From NCBI RefSeq assembly GCF_019969685.1, contig NZ_JAHXYZ010000003.1, positions 202,260-266,259 on the forward strand: a stretch of DNA of 64,000 nucleotides. Direction: 5' to 3'. Positions 43,498-50,997 of the stretch are shown piece after piece. Origin of the DNA: Microbacterium sp. EST19A (GTDB taxonomy: Bacteria > Actinomycetota > Actinomycetes > Actinomycetales > Microbacteriaceae). The notes beneath the pieces were generated by a model. The model did not search any database. It had not been told where the DNA came from and saw nothing but the letters and a program-made list of their open reading frames with translations. Position numbers and translations under genes: made by a program. Within the stretch, counting starts at the first letter, position 1; the number at the start of each line of letters is the position of its first letter.

Positions 43498-45356
43498 TGC
43501 CCCGCATCCGGCAGGCCGACGTCGACGAGGTCAAGGCGCGCACCAATATCGCCGACATCGTCGGCGAGCGTGTCGCCCTGAAGTCGGCGGGTGTCGGATC
43601 CCTCAAGGGACTGTGCCCGTTCCATGACGAGAAGAGTCCGAGCTTCCACGTGCGGCAGCAGGTCGGCTATTACCACTGCTTCGGCTGCGGAGAGTCGGGT
43701 GACGTCTACTCGTTCCTCCGTGAGATGGACCACGTCAGCTTCACCGAGGCCGTCGAACGCCTGGCCGGCCGTATCGGCTACACGCTGCACTACGAAGACG
43801 GGGGAGCGGCTCCCGAGACCAGCGGACGCAGCCGTCTCTATGCGGCGAACACGGCGGCCGCGGAGTTCTTCCGTGCGCAGCTGCTGACTCCGGATGCCGA
43901 GGCCGGTCGGCGCTTCCTCGGCGAACGCGGCTTCGATGCCGGAGCTGCGGCGCACTTCGGCGTCGGCTTCGCACCGCGCGGCTGGGACGGGATGCTCAAG
44001 GCGCTCACCGCGCAGGGATTCACGCGGGACGAGCTCGTCACGTCGGGACTGGTCTCGACCGGCCAGCGCGGCGTCTACGACCGGTTCCGCGGCCGTCTGG
44101 TGTGGCCGATCCGCGACGTCTCCGGACAGACCATCGGCTTCGGCGCGCGCAAGCTCTTCGACGACGACCAGGGACCGAAGTACCTGAACACTCCGGAGAC
44201 GCCGATCTACAAGAAGGCTCAGGTGCTCTACGGGCTCGACCTCGCCAAGCGCGACATCTCGCGGGGCGACCCTCGCCGGGTCGTCGTGGTGGAGGGGTAC
44301 ACCGACGTGATGGCCTGCCACCTCGCGGGGCTCACGACGGCGATCGCGACCTGCGGCACGGCCTTCGGCACCGAGCACATCAAGGTGCTGCGCCGCGTCA
44401 TGGGCGACGACAACGCGTCGGGCGAGGTCGTCTTCACGTTCGACGGCGACGAGGCGGGACAGAAGGCGGCGCTCCGCGCGTTCACGGAGGACGACCGTTT
44501 CAACGCCCAGACGTTCGTCGCCGTCGCACCGGACAGCCTCGACCCGTGCGATCTGCGTCTGCAGCGCGGGGATGCCGCCGTGCGCGGCCTCATGGACGCC
44601 AAGGTCCCGATGTTCGAGTTCGCGATCGACCGCAAGCTCGGCGGCTTCGACCTCTCCACCGTCGAGGGTCGCGTCGGAGCGCTCCGTGCTGCGGCGCCGA
44701 TCGTCGCGGAGATCCGCGACCAGCTCCTCCGCCCCGGTTACGAGCGAGTGCTGGCGCGCCGCCTCGGCATGGACCCGACCGAGGTGCGCCACGAGGTCGA
44801 GCGCGCCGCGCGTGGCGCCTCGCACCAACCGGCTGCTCGTCGCGAGACCCCCGCGGTCGATCCGGCGACCGGTGCCGCGTCCGTCGCGCCGGTGACCCTC
44901 GCGAGTCTGCCGCGCACTGCCGACGTCGCGGTCGAACGCGACGCGCTCATGGGCGCGCTGCAGTACGGGCACCAGGTGGATCAGACACTCCTGAACCGTG
45001 CGCTCGGCGCTCCGTTCCGCACGCCCGGCCTCGACGCCGTGCGCGAGGCCGTCGCGGCCGCTCCGGATCGCACACGCGCGGGGTGGGTGACGGATGCCGT
45101 GAACAGCGTGCGCGAGCCGTATCGCTCTCTGGCGGGGGAGCTGCTGATGACGCCGTTCCCGGCCAAGAACGAGGAGGGTGCGCTGACCTCGGCGACGGAC
45201 CTCGCACGTCGGCTCATCCTCCGTCAGCTGGAGCGCGAGAAGCAGGAGCTGCTCGGTGCGGTGCAGCGCGTTCCCGCAGAGTCCGACGGCGGCAGAGCCC
45301 TGCGCGTGCGCCTGCGAGACATCGATGCGGAGCGTCAGCGGTTCGCCGAGTCGTAA
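43497..45356 (+). CDS. dnaG: DNA primase
   Basis: Synthesises RNA primers at the replication fork. The 619-residue protein has the CHC2 zinc finger with Cys40, His43, Cys61 and Cys64 (GLCPFHDEKSPSF and YYHCFGCGES), the primase core (QTIGFGARKLFDDDQGPKYLNTP) and a TOPRIM domain with VVVVEGYTDVMA and FTFDGDEAG. The C-terminal helicase-binding domain ends with RQLEREKQELLGAV. Length is normal. It is translationally coupled to dgt. Confidence 0.97.
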   Translation: MPRIRQADVDEVKARTNIADIVGERVALKSAGVGSLKGLCPFHDEKSPSFHVRQQVGYYHCFGCGESGDVYSFLREMDHVSFTEAVERLAGRIGYTLHYEDGGAAPETSGRSRLYAANTAAAEFFRAQLLTPDAEAGRRFLGERGFDAGAAAHFGVGFAPRGWDGMLKALTAQGFTRDELVTSGLVSTGQRGVYDRFRGRLVWPIRDVSGQTIGFGARKLFDDDQGPKYLNTPETPIYKKAQVLYGLDLAKRDISRGDPRRVVVVEGYTDVMACHLAGLTTAIATCGTAFGTEHIKVLRRVMGDDNASGEVVFTFDGDEAGQKAALRAFTEDDRFNAQTFVAVAPDSLDPCDLRLQRGDAAVRGLMDAKVPMFEFAIDRKLGGFDLSTVEGRVGALRAAAPIVAEIRDQLLRPGYERVLARRLGMDPTEVRHEVERAARGASHQPAARRETPAVDPATGAASVAPVTLASLPRTADVAVERDALMGALQYGHQVDQTLLNRALGAPFRTPGLDAVREAVAAAPDRTRAGWVTDAVNSVREPYRSLAGELLMTPFPAKNEEGALTSATDLARRLILRQLEREKQELLGAVQRVPAESDGGRALRVRLRDIDAERQRFAES

Positions 45357-45392
45357 CGCGGGCGGCGGGTCTGCAGAGGGCAGGATAGAGAC

Positions 45393-46166
45393 ATGTCCCG
45401 CCGGCCGGAATCCTCGAACGCGATCGACTGCTCGGATCTGGTGATCGACCGGATCGGGCACGGCTCGCCCACTCGCGCCGTCGACGGTGTCACCTTCTCT
45501 CTCGCGCCGGGCGAACTCATCTGCGTCGCAGGCCCGACCGGATCCGGCAAGTCCACTCTGGTCGCCGCTCTTGCCGGGTCCACCGACCCGTCCGTGCGCG
45601 TCGTGGGGGGAAGCGCCGTGGTCTGCGGGGTCGACGTGCGCAGGCCCGGTCGGAAGCACCGCATCCTCACCTACCGCACCGGCTTCGTCCCACAGGGCGC
45701 CGGCGCCGATCTGCCGCCCCGCCTCACCGTCAACGAGGTGATCGCCGAGCCGATCCTGGTCCGTGAGCGCCGGGTCAACACCAAGGCCCTCTCGATCCGT
45801 GTCGCGACGCTGCTCGACGAACTGCACCTCCCGCTCGGCACAGCCGCGAAGTTCCCGTACGAGCTGAGTGCGGGTATGCGTCAGCGCGTGGCCATCGCCC
45901 GGTCGTTCATCCTGGAGCCGAAGGTGCTCATCGCCGACGAGGTGCTCGCGAACCTCGACCTGGAGGTGCGCCCGGTCGTGTTCGATGCGATCACCCGCCG
46001 CCGCAAGGAGGAGTCGATGGCCGCTCTTCTCGTGACCAACGACGCGGCGTTCATCCGCGAGCTGAACGCCGAGACACTGATGCTGCGCGGCGGTCACGTG
46101 GTCGCGCGCGGGGTCGGCAAGGACCTGCTCTGGGTGCCCAACGCGGAGTCGGATTCGCGTCACTGA
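45393..46166 (+). CDS. Orphan ABC transporter ATP-binding protein with altered H-loop
   Basis: Single ABC ATPase domain, 257 residues. Walker A is GPTGSGKS (47-54), the Q-loop Gln is at about 101, the signature reads LSAGMRQRV (158-166) and Walker B VLIADE (178-183). The switch region reads VTNDAAF where ABC proteins have VTHD, so the catalytic histidine is replaced by Asn216 (codon AAC at 46038-46040). The core resembles oligopeptide-type ATPases. No permease gene is adjacent; the gene follows dnaG and precedes tRNA-Asn. It may be a partner of a distant permease or a regulatory ATPase. Confidence 0.85.
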   Translation: MSRRPESSNAIDCSDLVIDRIGHGSPTRAVDGVTFSLAPGELICVAGPTGSGKSTLVAALAGSTDPSVRVVGGSAVVCGVDVRRPGRKHRILTYRTGFVPQGAGADLPPRLTVNEVIAEPILVRERRVNTKALSIRVATLLDELHLPLGTAAKFPYELSAGMRQRVAIARSFILEPKVLIADEVLANLDLEVRPVVFDAITRRRKEESMAALLVTNDAAFIRELNAETLMLRGGHVVARGVGKDLLWVPNAESDSRH

Positions 46167-46228
46167 TCACGACACGCCCGACCCGCGCTGACCCCGCCCC
46201 GGTGTCACGAGTGCGGTCCGGAGTTTGC

Positions 46229-46234
46229 TAAGCT
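46229..46234 (+). promoter_or_regulatory. Candidate -10 box for tRNA-Asn
   Basis: TAAGCT about 30 bases before the mature tRNA 5' end, in the gap after the ABC ATPase gene. Confidence 0.35.
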
Positions 46235-46263
46235 TGTCGAGTTGCCCGCGCAGCGGAGCACAT

Positions 46264-46339
46264 TCCTCGGTAGCTCAATTGGCAGAGCAGCCGGCTGTTA
46301 ACCGGCAGGTTCTTGGTTCGAGTCCAAGCCGGGGAGCCA
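46264..46339 (+). tRNA. tRNA-Asn (anticodon GTT)
   Basis: A complete cloverleaf of 76 bases with CCA encoded (46337-46339). The acceptor stem TCCTCGG pairs with CCGGGGA, the anticodon stem GCCGG/CCGGC (46290-46294, 46302-46306) encloses CTGTTAA with GTT at 46297-46299, and the T-arm has GGTTCGAGTCC. A strong terminator follows seven bases later. Confidence 0.96.
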
Positions 46340-46345
46340 ATAGAA

Positions 46346-46380
46346 GGCCCGGAACTCAGGCGAGTTCCGGGCCTTTTCCT
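46346..46380 (+). terminator. Terminator of tRNA-Asn
   Basis: A perfect 12-bp stem, GGCCCGGAACTC (46346-46357) and GAGTTCCGGGCC (46362-46373), a 4-base loop, and a TTTT CC TTTT tail. The aldolase gene converges and ends at 46383, so the hairpin may serve both strands. Confidence 0.92.
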
Positions 46381-46382
46381 TT

Positions 46383-47276
46383 TCAGCCGCGAAGTCCGAG
46401 TCGGTCCGTGATCTCGGCGACCTTCGTACGCCCCTGCAGGTTCAGAGCCTGGACCGGACGCGGAAGCGAGTTCGGGGCCACCAGGTCGAGGTGCTCGGCG
46501 ATCGCGGCCGTCACCCGGTAGCTCCCGTACTCGGCGAACAGGTCCCACAGGGGCTGCAGGCGCATCGATTCCGCGGTCGCCGCCGCGTGGTCACCGCTCT
46601 GCGCCGCGCGGGTGATGGTCAGTGCCGGGACGGGCAGCGTGCCGCCGATGGCCGAATACCAGGCATCGCACCCGGCGTTCAGCCCGGTCGCCGCGAGACA
46701 GTCGCCGGAGACGCCGATGCTCACGGTGCTCGGGATCCGCCCGCGGATCGCCTGCACTCGTGCGGCGGCGATCTGCGGATCCGACGGCACGCCGGGGATC
46801 TTGATCGAGGCGACGTGCGGCAGCGTCGCGATCCGCCCGTAGAGGTCGTCGGTGAAGGTGACGTGCGTCGTGCCGGGGTTGTCGTAGACGACGAGCGGCA
46901 CCGAGAGCCCGGCGGTGACGTCCTCGAACAAGGCGAACACCTCGTCGTCCGTGAGCGCCTGATACGTCACCGGCGCGAGCAGCACGGCGCTCGCGCCGGC
47001 ATCCTGCGCATCGTCGGCGAGTCGCTGCACCTCGGAGGTGCGCAGGGCTCCGACGCCGACCATGACCGGCACATCGCCCGCCAGGGTGACCGCTGCGCGT
47101 GCGACACGGCGGCGCTCCTCGCGGTCCAGGTACATGTACGAGCCCGTCGAACCGAGCGCGGTGAGCGAATCCACACCGGCCGCGACGAGACGTTCGATCA
47201 GACGTGCGTACGAAGCCTCGTCGAACGAGTCGTCCCGCAGGGGCGTCAGGGGGAAGGCGCTCAGGCCGGTGAACAT
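46383..47276 (-). CDS. Dihydrodipicolinate synthase family protein
   Basis: Class I pyruvate-type aldolase/lyase of the DapA superfamily, 297 residues. It carries ALGSTGSYMYLDREE, VVYDNPGTTH with the catalytic tyrosine, and the Schiff-base lysine in HVASIKIPGV. Isolation from other lysine genes and a divergent C-terminal half make true DapA unlikely; a 4-hydroxy-2-oxo acid aldolase or N-acetylneuraminate-lyase-like function is equally possible. A GAGGAG ribosome-binding site precedes the ATG at 47276. Confidence 0.85.
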   Translation of the reverse strand: MFTGLSAFPLTPLRDDSFDEASYARLIERLVAAGVDSLTALGSTGSYMYLDREERRRVARAAVTLAGDVPVMVGVGALRTSEVQRLADDAQDAGASAVLLAPVTYQALTDDEVFALFEDVTAGLSVPLVVYDNPGTTHVTFTDDLYGRIATLPHVASIKIPGVPSDPQIAAARVQAIRGRIPSTVSIGVSGDCLAATGLNAGCDAWYSAIGGTLPVPALTITRAAQSGDHAAATAESMRLQPLWDLFAEYGSYRVTAAIAEHLDLVAPNSLPRPVQALNLQGRTKVAEITDRLGLRG

Positions 47277-47356
47277 CGGTGATCTCCTCTCGTGGCGCCG
47301 GTCCGGACGCCGAAGGGTCGTCGTGCGCGCTCAGTGAGGATAGCGCAGCCGCCTGC

Positions 47357-48037
47357 TCACGCGTCTGGGCCTGGTCCGCGTCGTACGCGCAACACGGCAT
47401 CGACGAGAGTGACGGCTGACCCGTCACGCCAGACCGCGGGTCTCTCGACCAGCGCGTTCGTCTCGGTGACCCAGTCGGCGGCGAGGTGGAGCGACGCGAG
47501 AACCTTTCCCGGCGTCGGCAGCGGGGGACCATTTTGCTCGTGGTGGCTGAGCTTCGACCCAGGCGGCACGGCTCCATGACCCACGACGAGAAGCCTGCCG
47601 CCAGGGGCGACCGCCATGGCTGCACGGCGCAGCACCTCCTCGCGCGGGAGCTCGACGGGGGAGTGCAGGAACGCGGTCGTCACGAGGTCGAACTCCGCCG
47701 ACGGCCGCCAGGTCGCGAGGTCGGCCTGGATCCATCGGATCCGCTCGGAGAGGCCTGCGCGCTCGGCTTCGGCGGCGCCCACGGCGAGGGCCGTGGAGGA
47801 GATGTCGATCGCTGTCACGGACCACCCCTGCTCCGCGAGCCAGAGCGCGTCTCCACCTTCGCCGCAGCCGAGCTCGAGAGCTGTTCCCGGGCGGAGGCCG
47901 CTGACTTCCCGCTGCACGGCCTCGTTGACGCGCCCGCTCCACACCTGACCGTGCTCGCCGCGCGTGGATCGGTAGCGATCCTCCCAGAACTCGGCAGGAT
48001 CGACAGGCGGCTCGGTCCGATGACTCTCGTGGCTCAC
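47357..48037 (-). CDS. Class I SAM-dependent methyltransferase
   Basis: A 226-residue soluble methyltransferase. Motif I is LELGCGEGGDALWLAEQGW, motif II/III AIDISSTALAVGAAEAER, and IRWIQADLATW follows; no membrane segment. It overlaps the upstream FAD oxidoreductase by four bases (ATGA) and is thus in the same two-gene operon, controlled from the dyad before that gene. Substrate unknown; the family includes tellurite- and thiopurine-type detoxifying enzymes. Confidence 0.88.
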   Translation of the reverse strand: MSHESHRTEPPVDPAEFWEDRYRSTRGEHGQVWSGRVNEAVQREVSGLRPGTALELGCGEGGDALWLAEQGWSVTAIDISSTALAVGAAEAERAGLSERIRWIQADLATWRPSAEFDLVTTAFLHSPVELPREEVLRRAAMAVAPGGRLLVVGHGAVPPGSKLSHHEQNGPPLPTPGKVLASLHLAADWVTETNALVERPAVWRDGSAVTLVDAVLRVRRGPGPDA

Positions 48038-49047
48038 GAGGTCACCACCGCTGCCGCGACGCGCTCGGCCGCTGCGGCCACGTCGAGAGCCACGAGCTCA
48101 CCGTTGATCGCGAGCGCGGCGGTGGCACCGGAGCCCATGGCGAGCGGCACGAGCGCCGCGGGGCTGGCGGAGTTGCCCACAGCCCAGACGCCGTCGATGC
48201 TCGTCCTGCCGAAGGCGTCGACGACGGTCCACGGGCCGAAATGCGAGTCGGCGCGCTCCGCACCGAGCTGTCGCAGCGGCTCGTCGAGCGCGACGAGCGC
48301 AGGCTCGGCGAAGACGACCTCGACCGGCACGGTCGTCCCGTCTTCCAGACCGAATCCCGTGAGGCGATCGGCATCCGCGATCACCTGCGTCACCGACCGT
48401 GTCTCGACGCGCATGCCCCGTGCTTCGAGGACGAGCCGCTCCTCGTCGGGGATGGGGCCGGCGAGAGCCGTGAAGACGGTGATGTCGTCGGAGTAGGACC
48501 GCAGCATGTGCGCCTTGTGGAGTCCTGGGACAGACGTCGCGAGGACGCCGATGGCACGACCCGTCGCCTCGTATCCGTCACAGTAGGGGCAGGCGACGAC
48601 ACCGCGGCCCCACTGCTCCGCGAGTCCGGGGATCTCGGGCAGCGCATCCCGCGCTCCCGTGGCGACGATGAGACGACGCGCCGTGGCCCGCTCACCGGAC
48701 TCGATCACGACCTCGAACCCGTCGTCGATCGCACGGGTCGTCGCGACGCGGGCATCGACGATGACACCCTCGACCGCGCGGACTTCTCGGTATCCGTCGG
48801 CGACGAGGTCGAGCGGCGAGTAGCCGTCGCGGCTCAGGACCCCGTGCATGTGGGGTGCGAACCTGTTGCGCGGCTGACGTGCGTCGAGGACCAGCACGCG
48901 GCGACGTGCCCTCGCGAGGATGAGCGCGGCACTCAGGCCGGCGGAGCCTCCGCCGATGATGATGACGTCCCAGTGCTCGTCGGAGATCGTCGGACGCGCG
49001 GGGGCGAGAGAGTCGGATGCGGGGGAGGGAGCAGTTCGATCGGTCAT
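48034..49047 (-). CDS. NAD(P)/FAD-dependent oxidoreductase, thioredoxin-reductase-like
   Basis: A 337-residue flavoprotein with an N-terminal FAD dinucleotide fold (VIIIGGGSAGLSAALILARA), the family Cys pair CPYCDGYEATG, an altered NAD(P)-binding region (AIGVLATSVPGLHKAHMLRSY) and a C-terminal FAD motif GVWAVGNSASPAALV. It resembles the stand-alone thioredoxin-reductase-like group found next to XRE-cupin regulators in actinobacteria. The ATG at 49047 is used since the longer frame would run into the intergenic dyad. Electron acceptor unknown. It is divergent from the regulator at 49115. Confidence 0.88.
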   Translation of the reverse strand: MTDRTAPSPASDSLAPARPTISDEHWDVIIIGGGSAGLSAALILARARRRVLVLDARQPRNRFAPHMHGVLSRDGYSPLDLVADGYREVRAVEGVIVDARVATTRAIDDGFEVVIESGERATARRLIVATGARDALPEIPGLAEQWGRGVVACPYCDGYEATGRAIGVLATSVPGLHKAHMLRSYSDDITVFTALAGPIPDEERLVLEARGMRVETRSVTQVIADADRLTGFGLEDGTTVPVEVVFAEPALVALDEPLRQLGAERADSHFGPWTVVDAFGRTSIDGVWAVGNSASPAALVPLAMGSGATAALAINGELVALDVAAAAERVAAAVVTS

Positions 49048-49073
49048 GTCACCACTCTGCGCAGCTGATACGC

Positions 49074-49097
49074 TTTCGGCAAATATCGATGCCGAAA
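49074..49097. promoter_or_regulatory. Perfect 8-bp dyad, candidate operator of the XRE-cupin regulator
   Basis: TTTCGGCA, eight bases, TGCCGAAA, in the 67-base gap between the divergent oxidoreductase and regulator genes. Position and symmetry fit an operator bound by the neighbouring XRE protein, giving coordinate control of both directions. Confidence 0.65.
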
Positions 49098-49114
49098 CAG
49101 CAACAGGAGCGCAC

Positions 49115-49693
49115 ATGTCCGATCATTCGCTCGCCCTCATCGGTCCCCGGCTCAAGAGCTGGAGGGAGAAGCGGAGCATGACCCTGGTCGAGCTCTCCGC
49201 GCTCACCGACATCTCGCCGAGCACTCTGTCGCGGTTGGAGGCAGGGAAGAGAGCGCCGAACCTCGAGTTGCTGGTGCCGATCGCGCGCGCACTCGACATC
49301 GGCCTCGACGACGTCGTGCCGCGCGCCGTGCCCGATCCGCGCGTGTCACGGACGACGAGAGAGGTCGAGGGGATCCGCTATGAGTCCCTCTCGCCGGCGT
49401 CGAGTCCTGTGCAGACCTTCAAGGTCACGTTCCCCCCGCACCCGGCGGGCATCACCGCGGTGCCGCAGCCGAAGGTGCACGACGGTCAGGAGTGGCTCTA
49501 CGTCATATCCGGACGACTCCGACTCGTCCTGGGAGATCAGGACGTCACGCTCGGTCCCGGAGAGGCCGCGGAGTTCGACACGCGCGTGCCGCACTGGCTC
49601 TCGTCCGCAGGCCCAGGGCCGACGGAGGTCGTGTCGATCTTCAGCAGGGAAGGCAAGCGCATCCACCTGCGCGCACGGCCGACAGCCCGATGA
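49115..49693 (+). CDS. XRE family transcriptional regulator with cupin domain
   Basis: A 192-residue regulator with an XRE helix-turn-helix at about 10-65 (LKSWREKRSMTLVELSALTD, ISPSTLSRLEAGKRAPN) and a C-terminal cupin domain (about 100-185; PKVHDGQEWLYVISGRLRLV and LGPGEAAEFDTRVPHWL) that senses a small molecule or metal. It probably represses itself and the divergent oxidoreductase-methyltransferase operon through the dyad at 49074-49097. The ATG at 49115 has a CAGGAG ribosome-binding site. Confidence 0.93.
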   Translation: MSDHSLALIGPRLKSWREKRSMTLVELSALTDISPSTLSRLEAGKRAPNLELLVPIARALDIGLDDVVPRAVPDPRVSRTTREVEGIRYESLSPASSPVQTFKVTFPPHPAGITAVPQPKVHDGQEWLYVISGRLRLVLGDQDVTLGPGEAAEFDTRVPHWLSSAGPGPTEVVSIFSREGKRIHLRARPTAR

Positions 49694-49697
49694 AGCA

Positions 49698-49729
49698 GAG
49701 ATGGCCCCGCCGTTCGGCGGGGCCATCTC
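49698..49729. terminator. Bidirectional hairpin between convergent genes
   Basis: A perfect 15-bp stem, GAGATGGCCCCGCCG (49698-49712) and its complement (49715-49729), with a 2-base loop. It begins five bases after the regulator stop and ends 16 bases before the stop of the convergent lipoprotein gene. No long T run on either side, so termination strength is uncertain. Confidence 0.7.
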
Positions 49730-49744
49730 CGGAATGCTGGTGGA

Positions 49745-50260
49745 TCAGCGTGCTGCACCCTGCAGGGATCCGGTGGTCTGGCCGGCGGGATCCACGATCA
49801 GGCACTGGACGACGCGGTCGTTGTTCTGCTCCCACGACTCCTTGGTCGGGGTCAGAGTCGTGACGTCGAGCGCGGAATCCGCGTATGCGACGCCGACGAA
49901 GGTCGTGTACGCGTCGCCGATGCATCCCTGCGATGCGGTGTCGATCGCCTCATCCGAGAAGTCGCCGTCGTCCATCTTGATCTCGTAGAAGACCTCGAGA
50001 TCGTGAGGCTCATCGCACGGCAGGACGTTCGCGTCGGTGAGCGTGCCCGAACCGGTGTCCGCCATGCAGTCGCCGAGCTTCACGGAGAAGACGTCGATGT
50101 TCGCGCTCTCGGTGACCTGACCGGTCTCCTCGTCGCGGTCGGCGTCGCCGGAACCGCTGCCGAGAATGTCGTTGATGGCACTACAGCCGCTGAGGGCGAG
50201 GGAAAGCGCCACCGCCGTTCCTGCCAGCACCAGAGCGCGTCGATTGCGCAGTTTCATCAT
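49745..50260 (-). CDS. Septum formation family lipoprotein
   Basis: A 171-residue predicted lipoprotein: Arg-rich start, hydrophobic core, lipobox ALSGC at about 22-26. The outer domain matches the septum-formation (Septum_form) pattern: VKLGDCMADTG, PCDEPHDLEVFYEIKM, a cysteine in QGCIG and the end VVQCLIVDPAGQTTGSL. Four cysteines probably form two disulfides. Precise function is unknown in this group. GGAGGGG ribosome-binding site before the ATG at 50260; a second ATG follows immediately. Confidence 0.82.
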   Translation of the reverse strand: MMKLRNRRALVLAGTAVALSLALSGCSAINDILGSGSGDADRDEETGQVTESANIDVFSVKLGDCMADTGSGTLTDANVLPCDEPHDLEVFYEIKMDDGDFSDEAIDTASQGCIGDAYTTFVGVAYADSALDVTTLTPTKESWEQNNDRVVQCLIVDPAGQTTGSLQGAAR

Positions 50261-50387
50261 GATCTTGTCCCCTCCAGAACGTCCCGTGTGTACGCAGTGC
50301 CGGTATTCCGCACGCGTCGATCCACGCTATCCGTCCTGGAGTCTGTGATGCAACTCCAAGGATCCTGTGACTGCGCTGGGAGCGGGG

Positions 50388-50954
50388 TCAGCCTTCGAGG
50401 TCGTCGACGCCGGGCATCCAACTGACTCCGGCACGCCCCCAGCCGCGCTTGCGCGCGATCTTCTGAACGGTCTTCCAGTCGCCGTCCGAGAGGCGGTCGA
50501 CGTACAGGACGCCGTCGAGGTGATCGAACTCGTGCTGCATGATCCGCGCGCGCCAGCCGTCGACGTCGATCGTCACCGGACGGCCCTCCAGATCGGTCGC
50601 CGTGAGGCGCACGCGCTCCGAGCGGCGCAAGGGGAAACGCTCGCCGGGGAAGGAGAGACAGCCCTCCGACTCGAGGTCGGGATCGGGATCGCCGGGCTCG
50701 ATCGGAGCGATCCACAGCTCCGGATTGATGAGCACGCCGCGCCACGGCTGGTCGTCGTCGTCCACATACGCGTAGGTGTAGATGCGCAACGGGACACCGA
50801 CCTGAGGTGCGGCGAGCCCGACGCCGGGAGCGGCATCCATCGTCTCGAACATGTCGGCGACGAGTGCGCGGATGTCGTCCGTGATCTCTTCGACAGGAGA
50901 GGCGGGGGAGTGAAGCACGGGGTCGCCCATGATGCGAATCGGAAGTACAGCCAC
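50388..50954 (-). CDS. def: Peptide deformylase
   Basis: Removes the formyl group from nascent proteins. The 188-residue metalloenzyme has all three motifs: GVGLAAPQVG (44-53), EGCLSFPG (97-104, metal ligand Cys99) and HEFDH (141-145, ligands His141 and His145, catalytic Glu142). The GTG at 50954 fits family length and has a TAGGGT box six bases upstream. The open frame at the C-terminus is slightly longer than in E. coli-type enzymes. It is divergent from the DMT transporter. Confidence 0.96.
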   Translation of the reverse strand: MAVLPIRIMGDPVLHSPASPVEEITDDIRALVADMFETMDAAPGVGLAAPQVGVPLRIYTYAYVDDDDQPWRGVLINPELWIAPIEPGDPDPDLESEGCLSFPGERFPLRRSERVRLTATDLEGRPVTIDVDGWRARIMQHEFDHLDGVLYVDRLSDGDWKTVQKIARKRGWGRAGVSWMPGVDDLEG

Positions 50955-50960
50955 GTCACA

Positions 50961-50966
50961 ACCCTA
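50961..50966 (-). promoter_or_regulatory. Candidate -10 box for def
   Basis: Minus-strand TAGGGT, six bases before the GTG at 50954; the divergent transporter gene has the same hexamer on the plus strand at 50986-50991. Confidence 0.45.
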
Positions 50967-50985
50967 CTGTGCAGGGTGCGGCAGG

Positions 50986-50991
50986 TAGGGT
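50986..50991 (+). promoter_or_regulatory. Candidate -10 box for the DMT transporter
   Basis: Plus-strand TAGGGT, six bases before the GTG at 50998. Its -35 region would fall on the def -10 box, so the two promoters overlap. Confidence 0.45.
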
Positions 50992-50997
50992 CGTAGT

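Noticed and set aside
43359..46163. 934-codon minus-strand open frame opposite dgt, dnaG and the ABC ATPase
   Set aside because: Spans three real genes on the other strand; composition is that of an antisense shadow.
46383..47276. Calling this gene dapA
   Set aside because: The superfamily motifs are present, but context and divergence do not support lysine biosynthesis specifically.
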